Source of the DNA: Petaurus breviceps papuanus
Lineage: Eukaryota; Chordata; Mammalia; Diprotodontia; Petauridae
Direction of reading: 5' to 3'
Assembly: GCA_028583685.1 (NCBI GenBank)
Contig: JAMXIF010000048.1
Span: 22,304,299 to 22,368,298 of the forward strand
Length of the DNA stretch: 64,000 bases
Both the position numbers and the translations under genes were made by a program. This document shows, piece after piece, positions 44,813 through 56,409 of the stretch (its first letter is position 1; each line of letters begins with the position of its first letter). The notes under the pieces are model-generated. The model saw only the letters and a program-made list of their open reading frames with translations. It did no database searches and was not told the DNA's origin.

Positions 44813-45544
44813 CAAAGGTCTAGGAAGCCTCTGTTTGGCAGCTGCCTTGGGGATACGATAAAACAAAATTCCTGTCAAAAAATCCTCTCCTATGTATCTT
44901 ATCCCTGAGAGTCCTATGCATAGCACAGGGATAGGTGGGAGAAAATGCAAGTAGTCTTCTCAAATTCTCCTCAGGCAAATTCTCCCCAGGAAGGGCCCCC
45001 AGGTTTTCTCTTGCTTTAAGGGATGCATTTGCCATTTTGCTGGGAGAGCAGGACTCCTGCTCCTGCCACGTAGCTCATTCCACGTGGCAAGGTCTTAGCA
45101 AAAGGCTTCTCTAGAGTGCTCATCCTTATTCCCCCCTCCCCAGCTCCAGCTGCTGGATACCTCAGAGCTGACACGGCAGGAACACTGAGGAGGTTTGTCA
45201 TCTGAAGTTCCTTGCTGGAAGCTGGAACGATGGGTTAATGTGTCTGAAACTGTCCAGACATATACTCATAGTCTCTCTCCAGTGATCAATGAAAAAAAAA
45301 ATCACATCCTGCTTCTAAGGCAGAAGTCAGGGGTTTGGAACACTGTGGGGAAACACACAAGTGAGTTACTGGGCCAGCAGATCCAGACTGATTTCCAAGT
45401 AGGCAAGCTACATATGTGCCTAGGGAACATCTAGTTCAGTAAATACATACTGCCTTAGGGCTCCCAATGTTAGCAATTAGTACTTAGGGATCCCCAAGGC
45501 TAGGTCATATCTAGGGGTGTCCAAGGTTAGCAAGTACATTCTCA

Positions 45545-45655
45545 TAGAATGGAAGCTCCTTGAGGACAGGAAATATTTTACTTTTGTATATGCATCCCCT
45601 AGTACCTAGCTCATAGTATACACTTAATAAATGCTAATCAATGGACTGATTGACA
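45545..45655 (+). mobile_element. L2 3' tail inside the minisatellite
   Basis: aatggaagctccttgaggac, aggaaatattttacttttgta and catagtatacacttaataaatg. Confidence 0.83.
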
Positions 45656-45742
45656 TAAGCTTATTGGTCCCCAAGGTTAGCAATATGGATCTAGTGGCAC
45701 CCAAGGTAAGCAAGGGGACCTCTACGTTGCTAGAAGTCCCTA

Positions 45743-45803
45743 ATATTAGTATGTTAATACTAATTATATAATACTACTAATATTAGTATTAATATTAGTA
45801 TAT
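45743..45803. repeat. AT-rich palindromic cluster
   Basis: ctaatattagtatgttaata and aatattagtattaatattag: overlapping inverted and direct copies of taatattagta. Confidence 0.85.
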
Positions 45804-46204
45804 ACCATGGGAGCCCCAAGAGCAGCACATAACTAGATGTCCCTGAGGTTAGCATGTACCTAAGAGCCAGTATCTAGGAATCCCCAAGGCCTAGGTCCCT
45901 TGAGGGTCAGTGCATATCAATCCAAGGTATGAGGAGGCCAGAGAGTTGACCAGCAGAAGCCTAGGAAGACTCAAACCACTTGAACTGAATAGTTGTGCTT
46001 ATCACCCCACTCAGGTTCTGAGCCAGGGTGAAATCTGTGGGTGAAGGATTCATTCCAAGTAATAAATGACAATAGCCTTTGGAATTTCCACAGCCTTCAA
46101 CAAGCCATTTCCTTGGGCCCAGCACTAATAGTTCCCTTTACTTTCTTTGCCCATTTCCACTATCCACACCCTTCAATGGAGCCTGCTATTGTTACAGTTA
46201 ATAC

Positions 46205-46520
46205 TTGAAACAACTATTTTCATGTCATTTGGGAAAATAATGGATTATTTTCAAGATTCTTGTTTTAACTGATTGTCAGATTTTTTTCAAGTTCCTTGTA
46301 GTTGCGTTCATCATATAATCAAAATGATTGTTCTATTTTCTGAATTCAGTTTTTTTGACAACTTTATGGCTGCATGTTTGATCTAAAAATTATATATATG
46401 TAATGCATATATGTGTAATATGTATACATGTAATACATGAATATGTAATATACATAGACATGTATATCAATGGTGATAGCCCATTTTTATTTTTAATCTA
46501 CACACTGTCCAGTGATAGGG
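46205..46520. repeat. Unclassified AT-rich interspersed repeat, copy 2
   Basis: gtcagatttttttcaagttcc, aatcaaaatgattgttctat and ttttctgaattcagttttttt parallel the copy at 22255-22610. A (TATG/TA)-rich stretch fills 46388-46465. Confidence 0.55.
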
Positions 46521-47214
46521 GAAGACTTTAGATTGGAGGTGACTTATGCTTCTCCAAGGCTCTTCCACAAGTTCTGACTGGTCACTCAGCGATGGAAAGA
46601 ATTCATGTTTGGTCATGGATTTGTCTACCTGTCATTTGAAGGTCAATTTGGCAAATCATGGAGAGGCTCAAAGATGGCTATCAGGGGATGAGTAATTTTG
46701 GCTATGGCAAACTATTAAGACCCATCTGCTAAGGGGTAGAGATTCATCACTGGAGAAAGTATCCCCACCAATAAACTCAAAGATTCCTGGAGTATATAAA
46801 TTTAAGGTCTTTTCCAGTTCTCATAGTCTATGAGTCAATGAAACAACTATAGTGGGTCTGTCCTTAGCTCCAGCCAATCCAGTAGCACTGAATCCAGCTG
46901 TCAGCATTGACAAGGGAGGCTTGGCTCCCACACTGATTATGCAAGGAGGTGGCTGTAGAATTAACCAGATGCTCCACCAGGGTCTGATTCTGAGAGGCCC
47001 CAGGGCTTGTTCTAGGAAAAACACTTGATGCCTTCATGGGACATAAGGTAAGGAGGAGGGCTCCTTCCATCCCTAAGACCAAACGACATGGCTCATGGGA
47101 CTTACAGACCAATCCCCCTAGTAGTAGAAATTGCTGCCTGCCTTTACTGCTCCTCCAGGGAAGTGCAGATCTTCTAGGTTGGGGATATTAGAGTCTTTCA
47201 TACACAGGGTCTTG

Positions 47215-47530
47215 AATAAATGTTTAATAAATGATTATTAAATTGAAATTCATTCATTCGCTCACTCATTCATTCAACTGATATTTACTTAGCCTTTCCT
47301 ATAGGAAAAAAACTAAGTGCCTTCATTGTAACAACATGCCAAAGGGGAAAGAGTCTAGGACTTGAGTCAGAAGACCAGAGTTTGAGTGTTAGCATCTCCA
47401 ATAACAATTAGTCCCATCACTTGGAGTAGATCATCTCCAGGCTTCAGCTTCCTCATCTATAAAATGGAAATAGTTTGACTTGTCCTACTTCCTCCACAGA
47501 GAAGGTTGTAAGGAAAGAGCTGTGTAAACC
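47215..47530 (+). mobile_element. L2-like tail (47215-47300) then MIR (47333-47530)
   Basis: Tail: gaataaatgtttaataaatg and attcattcgctcactcattc. MIR: cttgagtcagaagaccagag, cagcttcctcatctataaaat and aggaaagagctgtgtaaacc. Confidence 0.7.
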
Positions 47531-47744
47531 ATATCTTTACAAGATATATACACAACTCTATAATCCGGGTGGGAGATTCTCTCTCCCACAGAGACAATGA
47601 AATCAATGCAATGTAGATGTGGTGGTTGGAAATGTGTGCACATTGGTATACGGTGGCATTACCCAGTTTCCTAATTTTTTAGGTTTTGTTTATTTGTTGT
47701 TTTTTTTCTACCCTGAAAGAACTTCTTCTGGGTTGGGGATATTA

Positions 47745-48198
47745 TCCTTTTATTGAGTCCAGAGACCCTTTTGGAAGTCTGCTGAAACCCATGGATCTCT
47801 TTTAGAGTTAGCTAGACAGTACAGTGAAGACCTGAGTTCAAATCTAGCCTCAGATGCTTGTCAGTTATGTGAACCTGGACAAATCATAACCTTTGTCTCA
47901 GTTTGCTCAATGGTAAAATAAGGAAAATAATTGACTTGCCTCATAGAGTTGAAGTAAGGATTAAATGAAATAATATTTGTAAAGCACTTGGCACAGAGCC
48001 TGACACATAGTAGGTACTTAATAAACATCTGTTCTCTCCCCTTCCCTTCTTAGAATAAGTTTTAAATGGATAAAATACAATCCATTAAACAGGATTACAA
48101 AGGAAACTAATTATAAATTATAAACCAATTATAAAGAAATGGAGTTATCAAAGTAGTAAAAAAACAAACCCATGGACCCCAGGTTAAGAACCCCTGTT
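47745..48198. mobile_element. hAT-type miniature element split by a MIR
   Basis: Left part gtccagagacccttttggaag and cccatggatctcttttag; right part agaataagttttaaatggat and atggaccccaggttaagaacc. The two halves parallel the element at 14350-14535. Confidence 0.7.
47812..48045 (+). mobile_element. MIR SINE inside the hAT element
   Basis: gaagacctgagttcaaatct, gtctcagtttgctcaatgg and gcctgacacatagtaggtac. Confidence 0.83.
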
Positions 48199-48483
48199 CC
48201 TTTAGAAATTCAGAGAAGGATGAAGTGTAGCCACGTCTGTGTGCATTCAAGCCCAGCAGGGAGACCGGGATGGGTGTGCTGGCCCTGGTCCTCCTTCAAC
48301 AGAAAGGCAAGAATGGCAGAAGAAAGAGCAGGAATTGAGAAAAGGTGATGGTGAGGGCTGGCAGGAAGAGCAGAGGCTGACCAGGAGTCAACAGTCATGG
48401 TCATTGGTAAGAGTGGAGCACACCTCCAGGCCACAGCTCTTTTCTTTCTCCTGGGCCTCCCTGCTTCCTAGGAAGAATTCCAC

Positions 48484-48499
48484 ACCCCCCCCCCCCCCT
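48484..48499. repeat. C homopolymer run
   Basis: About 14 consecutive C after cacac. Confidence 0.85.
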
Positions 48500-48624
48500 T
48501 CCCTTTTTCTTCCCATTTCTCCCTCTGATCCTTGGGAAGGAAGGGTGGAGTTGGGGAAGAGAGCTTCTGGCTTCGAGTCATATTGTAGCCTGAAGGCAAA
48601 AGGAAAAGAGGACATCAGAGGCTG

Positions 48625-48775
48625 AGATGAGGTGCCATGGAAGCAATGAACGTGAGCCTGGACAGAATTTGGGAGACAGTGGAGGACAGAGGGCCCTGGC
48701 GTGCTACAGACAATGGGGTCACAAAGAGTCAGATAGGACTGAACAGCACCACCACCACCAAACCTTGTGTGTAAT
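48625..48775 (+). mobile_element. RTE/BovB-type LINE C-terminus and tail
   Basis: 48679-48732 reads VEDRGPWRATDNGVTKSQ. This is the characteristic C-terminus of RTE/BovB ORFs (EDRGAWRA.VHGV.KSRT). Then comes the tail gactgaacagcaccaccacc. 5'-truncated. Confidence 0.83.
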
Positions 48776-49349
48776 GCTCCTTGTGTTCAATGCCTTTGTG
48801 CTATTTGATAATGCCACTCAAGTCCACGACCATTTATTGATTTCTCTTCAAGCTTGTAAGTACACAATTTTGGATTGAGAGATGGAAAGTTTACCCACCT
48901 CCAATCCCTAATTCAGAATGGGGGTGAGCTAATTGGAAAGTTTTCTGCATTTTGGGTAAATGAGTATTTTCATATCCACTATGCTGCTCATGAAAGTGGA
49001 AAGAAATTTAGCAAAGAAACAGGTCTATATATAAGCAGGAATTATAGGAAGGCTATACTTAGGTGAGACCTTGATGTTGCTGCTGAAGAGACTGAACCTT
49101 GCCTGGTATTAGAGGACTCCAAGGACCACATGCCCTATGTCCACCCACAGTTCCCACAAGACACAGCTTTAATTGAAAGCAGAGAGCCACAAGATTACCT
49201 TAGAGAGAGGAATGATCACTTCTAAGACACCTCCATTTTAGCTGGGCATTGAGGGCTTAGAAGCAAATGGATAGGTAGAGATGGGGGCGGGGATTCTAGG
49301 AAAAGTGGAAAGGAGACCAAAGGCTTAGGAACTTAGTCCCTCTTATTTC

Positions 49350-49640
49350 AGAGACTGCTGGTGATTCAGTGGATAGAGCACTGACCCAGGAAGACCTGAG
49401 TTCAAATGTGACCTCAGATACTGACTAGCTATGGAATCTGGGGAAAGTCACTAACTACTATCTGATTCAGTTTTCTCAATTGGAAAATGGAATATATATT
49501 TCTCAATTGGAAAATATAATAACAGTATCCACCTTGTAGGTCTGTGGTGAGTATCATATACGATATTATTTGCAAAAAGTACAGTGTCTGGCACGTGGCA
49601 GGGGCGATATAGGTGTTTATTCCCTCCCTCTCTTTCCCTT
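49350..49640 (+). mobile_element. Full-length MIR SINE with small internal duplication
   Basis: gtggatagagcactgaccca, tctgattcagttttctcaattgg and agtgtctggcacgtggcagg. tttctcaattggaaaat occurs twice (near 49471 and 49499). Confidence 0.83.
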
Positions 49641-50129
49641 CCCTTCCCCCTTCTATATTGGCCTCCTTATAGTATGGAAATGACCCTGGGTTCTCAAAGG
49701 TAAATCATCAGTAAAGCAAGAAGTAGTTCCTATTGAGCTGGCAAGGCTGTAAGAACAGGGCTGCCAACGAATGGGCAATGAATGTTCTTTGTTTAAGAAC
49801 TATCCTTAAGAGCAGAGGCTCATAGCTCCTAAAGCATTGTTAGCATGACATCAATACACACTCGATCTTCTCAAGAGCTGTACAGATGGTTTCATTACAC
49901 AGGTACTGAGCGTAACATTGGCACACACTCCCTAAGAATTAGGCCCAATGCCCTACCTATCTCCCAGGCTCATTGAAACAGGATTCACACAAAGACAATA
50001 CAGGGGGAAAATTATTTAAGCACCAATGGGAGGGATTATTAGGACTGGGCAATCAGAAGCATGTAAGATTAGTTCCAAGAACCACTTAGTGCTGCTTCAG
50101 AGACATGTCTTTAATGATTTCCTTTGGTT

Positions 50130-50640
50130 GGATAAATTGGTTGAAGGAGCTGGAGCCTGGTGAAGAGAGGCCTAGGGAAGGAATTTATATTCAATAGCAT
50201 TTAAGCACCTACTGTGTTGTAGGTACTGCATTATTTACCGGGGACACAAAGACAGAAACAAAATAATCCCTGCTATCAAATAACCTGGTTTATTAATAAT
50301 TGTTTGTTGAAGTTGCCTAAGGTCACAGTCAGATATAAGAAGTGAACTTTAGATTTTTTTTGGTTCTAACTCTAGAGGAACAGGACAGCTGTCTTCAAGT
50401 AACCGAGACTGTAAGGAAGACTTATTTGGTTTGACTCCAGTAAAGAGAACTAGTACTGATGGGTAAAAGGTACAAAGAGGCAGATTTCTCAATGTAGTGA
50501 AGAACTTCATTTCCATTACTAGTATCCAAAAGTAGAATGAGCTTTCTCTGGAAATCTCCCAGCAAAAGATTCTGGGGCACTGTGGAGGGCATTCTTGTTC
50601 ATGTACCAGGAGGACTTGGGGCAACATTTACAGCTTTAGA
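50130..50640 (+). mobile_element. CR1/L3 3' end split by a reversed L2 tail
   Basis: ggttgaaggagctggagcctg (near 50140), then after the insert agctgtcttcaagtaaccgag, tatccaaaagtagaatgagc and cattcttgttcatgtaccagg. The insert (about 50190-50295) has catttaagcacctactgtgtt. Confidence 0.72.
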
Positions 50641-50995
50641 ACGAGATGGACCTTAGAACTCACACATGATACAAGTCCCTTTGTTTTATGTAAAAGGAGG
50701 TGAGGTGACCTCTTTCAGCTCTTTGGGTTTAGGAATCTGAGTAAGTCTGTTTATGTTCTAGTCAACTTTCAGCACTTCATTCTTTTGCCCAACTCTCTGA
50801 GAAGGCTGGAACGTCCTTCAGCCTCTTGGGCTGAGATGAGCTTACTCCCCTGGCTGCTCAAACACTCTTTAGAGTCCAAGTCACTTCTGTCCAGAATCCC
50901 TTCCAAATTTCCTCCTTCCCTCTCTCTTCTCCCCTCTGGCTTGGACTTCAGCTTATGATTGCGTCTTGTCCTTCTCTAATGCCAGAGACCTCTAG

Positions 50996-51185
50996 TCACA
51001 GGATCATAACATTTAGAGCTAAGAGAAGAATGTTAAGAGGCATCTTGCCTAACCTAATCCTCTCATTTTACAGACTCAGTTTCCAGTGGCTGTGATTTGA
51101 CTTAGATCAAAAAGGTATTAAGTATCAGTGGCAGGATTCAAATCCAGGGTCTCTGACTTCAAATCTAGTCCTTTTTCCACTAGGG
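50996..51185 (-). mobile_element. MIR-type SINE, reverse
   Basis: ggatcataacatttagagct, ctctcattttacagactcag and caggattcaaatccagggtc. Confidence 0.75.
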
Positions 51186-51611
51186 AAAGAACACTTATAC
51201 TCACACTCACCCATGGAAAAGCCTGTGATTTACCTACAGTTACTGCACAACTCCTTAAACACAGACCCATAGGATGCACCGAGAGCACACAATAGGTGGT
51301 ATGAGGAATGACTCTGAGATTTCCCTGCCTGTGTCTTTAACCTGCAGATCTGAGGAATAAGGTTCTAGTTGTTGCTGTGTCCCTTGAAGGACACAGAAGC
51401 GCTACCCAAGTCCATGGAAAGGCTTGAGCTGATTATAGTGGGCTTGGGGGGCAGGATGGGGGCTGTCCTTGGAAGAAGAAGTCTGGACTAGACCCCACCT
51501 CTAGCTCTAAGGTCCGCCTAGGGCGACCTCATCTTGAGGAATGTGGCAAAGGCAGCTGACTGTATGATACACTGCACAGACGGGTGAGAGATGCCTCCCA
51601 GTATATGACAG

Positions 51612-51755
51612 GCACGTGTGGTGCTGTCAAGATTAGAAGGCCTGGGTCCAAGTTCTGATTTAGGCACTTATTCATTGAATGACTATGAGTAAGTCAGAAT
51701 GTCTTTGAGTCTCAGTCTCTTCCCCATCTCATGTGTAAGATGAAGATAAGAACTG
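51612..51755 (+). mobile_element. MIR SINE
   Basis: attagaaggcctgggtccaa, tgactatgagtaagtcagaa and gtctcagtctcttccccatc. Confidence 0.72.
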
Positions 51756-52167
51756 CATTATTTCTCCCACAGGACTCTTGTGCTTTGTGTAAGGGCTATA
51801 GAGACACAGGAGCTTCCTCTGCTCTGAGGCTTGCTTGTGGAGAGGAGCAGAGGTGGGAATGACAGCTTCATAGGGAAGAAGAGATGATCTGAGGACACAA
51901 AATCAGGCCACAGTATCCTGAGAATTCTCCCAAGTTCCAATGAAAACTGATATATTCCAAAGTCCCAGTCCAGGCTATGATGCTGGGCTGGTTGGCCTGA
52001 AAGTTTGTTGGCAGCTATTATGGAAATGCTCTTCTGAGAGGAAAGGATATGGAGACCCAGATGATCATAGCATCCACCCTGTCACCAACATTCTTTTGGG
52101 ACCCTTTCAAAACGCTCATCCATTAACACAATTCTGCCTGATCACATTCTCCATCTTTTTTGGCTAA

Positions 52168-52741
52168 TGTACACTTTCTAATATTGATGGAATCCTAATG
52201 GAGCTGCCCCTAGCCCCAATATTCTAACTTCATTATAGGCCCCACTATATCTACCTACCCCCCCAATCTCCTAACTTCTTCATATATGCCTCACTGGAAC
52301 AACATGTGTGTCCATGAACTCTTAGTTCCCATAGAAACAGCAGGTGTGTCCATGCGATGGAAACCCAGCAATTGCCTCTGCCTAGCAATTGCCTGCAGAC
52401 CCATTCCACATATTTGAATAGGTGTGTTCTTGTATTCAATCACAATCACATCATCCATCTAACCCAAGACAGGACCACAATAGCTAGCCAATTGAAAGAC
52501 AGCATGACCAGAATGTTTAACCACCAATCCCTTAACAAACTCCTTCTGCCTTTTTAATATTCATGATTTCTGTTATGTAATTGCATCTTTACCCTATAAA
52601 AATCCATCTTGCTTTCTCTGAAGTTGCTAGTTCCTCTTGGAACTTATCCAGCTTCAGAAGAGGCACCAATCTCAATAAATGCCTATATTTGGATTAGAAG
52701 TGTTCTGACTCTGAATTCTTTGAGAAGGTTTCACTACAACA
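52168..52741 (+). mobile_element. Probable LTR fossil of an endogenous retrovirus-like element
   Basis: About 574 bases with LTR layout: tgt start, U3 of mixed composition, TATA box cctataaaaa (52593-52602), polyadenylation signal aataaa (52674-52679) and a U5 ending in ctacaaca. The motif aacagtttttggcat occurs twice just beyond the right end. No gag, pol or env sequence was recognised beside it, so it looks like a solo LTR or an isolated end. Family not assigned; the left boundary is a guess. Confidence 0.5.
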
Positions 52742-53384
52742 CTTCATGAAACCCCAACAGTTTTTGGCATGGGCAGAGCTCCTACCACAACAGTTTTTGG
52801 CATTCCTGAGTTTAAACCTCAAAAATATGAACCTGCTTTCTCATATTAACCCACTTCCTAATATGAGGTTTTCTGAATTCTTGATATCTTGAATCAATAC
52901 CTATGTCTCTCTTCCCATGCTTTCTCTAATTCTGTCTTTTCCTCCTTATTCAATTAAGCCTTGTCTTTCTAGGCTGAAACTACCCTTTGGCCCATCTCCC
53001 ACCCCATTCAAATCTTCCTTTACAGCCCTTCTCTCTTATAAACAATTTCTTGGGTCCCTGGCCTCTTCCTTAAACATTCATTTTTTACCCTACAGTAATA
53101 CTGATGTCCCAAAGTGAAGACAGGGGAGTGGTTTTGCATGCTACCACTATAAAAAATAAATCATCTTCAAAGGGAAACTGCTGACAAGCTGCTGCCCCAG
53201 CTGCCATCATTGAAAAACTTCTCCTTTCAGATGCGAGGTTCATGCTGTCAGATTATGCCAACCTCTCACCATCTTTGACAGCATAATGTATTGACCTATA
53301 GGACAATCACCCTCCTTCCTCAATGATTTCAGTAGCTGATTCACAGTTTTTGTCTCCATTTGGTTCCTGGTTGTCATTCAGTTC

Positions 53385-53880
53385 AATTCAGTTCAATTCA
53401 ATTCAATAAGTGTTTGCTAAGCACCTTCTATGTGTGTCACTGTGCTGACCCTGAAGATGAAAAATCTATACAGTTCCTGCCCTCAAGGAGTTTGAGTGTA
53501 AGTGGAAAGGAGGGAGATGAAACATGTGGGAAAATAAATATAATACAAGGTAGAATGTGATGGGGGAAAGGAGAAATCCAAGGTGCTTTACAAAAATTTG
53601 AGGAAGGAAAGAACATTTTCAGCTGGGTGGATAAGGTAAGGCTTCATGCAAGAGGTGGCACTGGAGAAAGAGAGGGTTCAACAGGTGGAGAGGAATGAAT
53701 AAAAAATCATTTCTCAAATATTTACTTGGTGCCAAGTTGTGTGCTAAATGCAGGGGATATAAACAGAAAAAGTAATAGTCCTTGTTCTATGGTTGGGGGA
53801 GATAACACATAGAAAGAAGAGAGTTCAGCTATAGGAGAAAGGAAAGATGAGGAAGTTCTAAGGGTGGGCTGATGGAAATA
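53385..53880 (-). mobile_element. Two overlapping L2 3' ends, reverse
   Basis: First: ataagtgtttgctaagcacc, tcctgccctcaaggagtttg, ggcttcatgcaagaggtggc. Second, from about 53696: aatatttacttggtgccaag and gggggagataacacatagaa. A (TTCAA)n run at 53378-53406 caps the left end. Confidence 0.75.
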
Positions 53881-54624
53881 CCCAGGGTTTTAGGATACAT
53901 TAGCAGATCAGATGGCAGTGCCTAAGGGTCTGGAGGCCCTAAGAGCAGGTCTGCATGGCCTTAGGATGAGGAGATAAGTAAATGGTAAAGTTGATGATTC
54001 TCTTCCTTACCAGGAAGACTGTAATTGGTGACTCCTGGGGCTCATCTAAGTGGTGTGAGTAGTGTCTGCCCTGCAAGGATTGGAGGAGTGGTCCATCACT
54101 ATTGGAAACAGGAGAATGGATTCAAGAGGTCCAAAAGAGTAGAGTTTCTGGGTTACTTTCTGCATGGGAGAGGATGGGTGAATCAGTGTCTAGCCAGGAG
54201 GGGGAAGGAGGGAACGGCAGTATGGTTGGAGAAGTTCACTCCCCCTGCTCTTTCTCCCCAGTAGCCCCATGGAATCTGGGCAGACTGTGGTGGGAGGAGA
54301 GATGAAGGGAAGAAGGAAGGAAGAGGGCTCTTGCTGGTGGCTCCTCCAGTCTTTACTAGCCAACAGGAGTTGTGGGGCAGAGGGTGGAAAGGCATGGAGG
54401 AAGGGGTATTTTCCAGGAATATGCAGATGCAAGGAGGCTGGAAAGACAAGATTGGAGACTGGCTAGCAGTGGTCCAATGTAGTTAGAATGTAGAGTGCAG
54501 AGAAGGGCTTAATACAAGATAAAACAGGTGTGGTAGGTAAGACCCAGACTGTGGAGGAACTTAAATGGCAGGTTAAAGGGTTTGTATTTTACCCTACGGA
54601 TATTGGACATATTTTAGCAGGGTA

Positions 54625-54875
54625 GTAGCTGAGTGGCTCAGTGGATAGAGTGCTGGACCTGGGGTCAGAAGACATGAGTTGAAATCTGGCCTCAGGCACT
54701 TGCTAACTGTGTGACCCTGGGCAAGTCACTTAATTCTGTTTGCCTCAGTTTCCTCATTTGGAAAATGAGCTGGAGAAGGAAATGGCAAAACCACTCCAAT
54801 ATCTTTGCCAAGAAAACCTCAAATGGGGTCATGAAGAGTCTGAAATGACTGAACAACAACAACAATAACAATGAA
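54625..54875 (+). mobile_element. CORE-SINE with BovB/RTE-like tail
   Basis: gagtggctcagtggatagag, ccctgggcaagtcacttaat, cagtttcctcatttggaaaat, then ccactccaatatctttgcca and ggggtcatgaagagtctgaa with an (aac)n end. Confidence 0.92.
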
Positions 54876-55026
54876 GAAGAAGGTTAATTTGGCAATTGTG
54901 TGGAGGAAGAATCAGAGAAGAGAAGAATCAGAGGAAGAGAGACTTGTTAGGATTATTATAGTAGTCCAGGATAGAGGTAATAAGGGTTTGACCAAAAGTA
55001 GTGGCAGTGTGGAGGGAAATGAGAAG

Positions 55027-55620
55027 AAAATTGAGGGGATGCCCATCAATTGGGGAATGGTTGAGTAAGCTGTGATATATGAACATAACAGAATACTATT
55101 GTGCAATAAGAAATGATGAGCTGGTGGACTTCAGAAAAACCTGGAAAGATTTATGTGAACTGATGCTGATTGAAGTGAGCAGAACCAGAACATTGTACAC
55201 AGTAACAGCAACACTGTGCAATGATCAACTCTGATAGACTTAGCTCTTCTTAGCAATACAATGATCTAAGACAATTCCAAAAGACTCATGATGGAAAATG
55301 CTATCCACATCCAGAGAAAAGAACTGTGGAGTCTGAATGCAGATCGAAGCATACTATTTTCTCTTTTTTTGTTTTTTTTCTTTCTTGTGATTTTTCCCTT
55401 TAGTTCTAATTCTTCTTTTGCAATATGACTAATGTGGAAATAAATTTAATATTTAATATTTGCACATGTACTATATCACATTTTCATACCATCTTGGGGA
55501 GGGGGGGAAGGAGGGAGGAAGAAAAAAATTTGGAGCTCAAAACCTTATGAAAGTGAATGTTGAAAACTATATTTATGTGTAACTGGAAAAAATAAGATGC
55601 TATTAAATGGAAATAAAAGA
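55027..55620 (+). mobile_element. 5'-truncated L1 3' end (594 bp) with target duplication
   Basis: gatgcccatcaattggggaat, aatactattgtgcaataaga, gtgagcagaaccagaacattg and gctatccacatccagagaaa, then a purine-rich stretch and an A-rich end. gaaatgagaag (55016-55026) and gaaatgggaag (55621-55631) flank it. Confidence 0.88.
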
Positions 55621-55694
55621 GAAATGGGAAGGATGGGAGAAAATATCATAGAGGGAGATGACACAATTTGGCAAGTGATTAGATGCGGGGGCTG

Positions 55695-55900
55695 AGATAT
55701 CCCAAGCTCCTTTAATGTCCATGCTGATGTCCTTTTTATGACCTCACAAACTGTCGACTCCAATAACTTCATTGCCATTCTACTTTAGCCATCCAATGGC
55801 ATACCCATGCCTTAGGTATCATCACTTGAAATGACTCCATCCCTACCTAGGGTTTTGAATTTTAAAATTCCCCTTTCCAACTGCAACCTCAGTTCCTATG
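55695..55900 (+). mobile_element. L2-type LINE, endonuclease-domain piece
   Basis: Plus-strand reading gives FNVHADVL near the start. This is the fold text of the L2 apurinic-like endonuclease (N.N.H.DD.S), followed by diverged matches. Confidence 0.55.
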
Positions 55901-56409
55901 GATCCACAGTTCACTGTGGATTATTCATCATTCACTGAAAGATAAAGCAGCTGCTTCATCCTCTGTTGGTCCAGCTCCCTCCTCTTTGAGACTAAGAAGA
56001 ACCTCCTGTTTATCTCTTTAATGGGCTGTCTTCTCTTTCTGTTCTGGGCTACATCATTGTACTCTCCAATCTCCTGACACACTTTCAGATTCCCCTTTTG
56101 CCTCTTCAGATTTTTTTCTTCCACCATTTAAGAAACACTTCATTCTCCCTGATAACCTGGAGAGTGGAGGGGCATTCTTCAAGCTTCTTTATCTTTTCTT
56201 CAAGGAAGGAAACCAGCCTGAACTTTGAAGATAGATAACAACTACTTTACTATAGCAGAAAGACAAATATCATATAATCTCTTTAGGCCTCACCAAAATT
56301 CTCCACACTTGCCAGAATATCTGTAAATAAGATACTCAATCAACAGTCATTCTTACTAGTAGCTCTTGTGACCAAATTCCTGTCTTTCCTTATTCTATCA
56401 GTATTACTG

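Larger units (their letters stand above)
45418..45935 (+). repeat. Degenerate minisatellite, units of about 28-40 bases
   Basis: At least eight units around ccccaaggttagcaagta...atctag: for example atccccaaggctaggtcatat, gtccaaggttagcaagtac, gtccccaaggttagcaatat, cacccaaggtaagcaagg, ccctgaggttagcatgtacc and atccccaaggcctaggtcc. An L2 tail is inserted at about 45545-45655, and an AT palindrome-rich unit lies at 45743-45803. Confidence 0.75.
54480..55690 (-). mobile_element. L2-type LINE, reverse, split by a SINE and an L1
   Basis: L2 pieces at 54480-54620 (gacccagactgtggaggaac; attttaccctacggatattgg), 54880-55015 (tattatagtagtccaggatag) and 55632-55690 (acaatttggcaagtgattag) are in the reversed L2 order. 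Confidence 0.72.

Noticed and set aside
54011-54070. Exon-like 60-base block on the minus strand with a good acceptor (ccttgcag) and donor (gtaagg), open as GRHYSHHLDEPQE...
   Set aside because: It lies in the RALGPS1 intron whose phase is fixed by the 127-bp exon. In that phase it reaches TGA after nine codons. The peptide is not recognised, so it is treated as a chance or cryptic exon.
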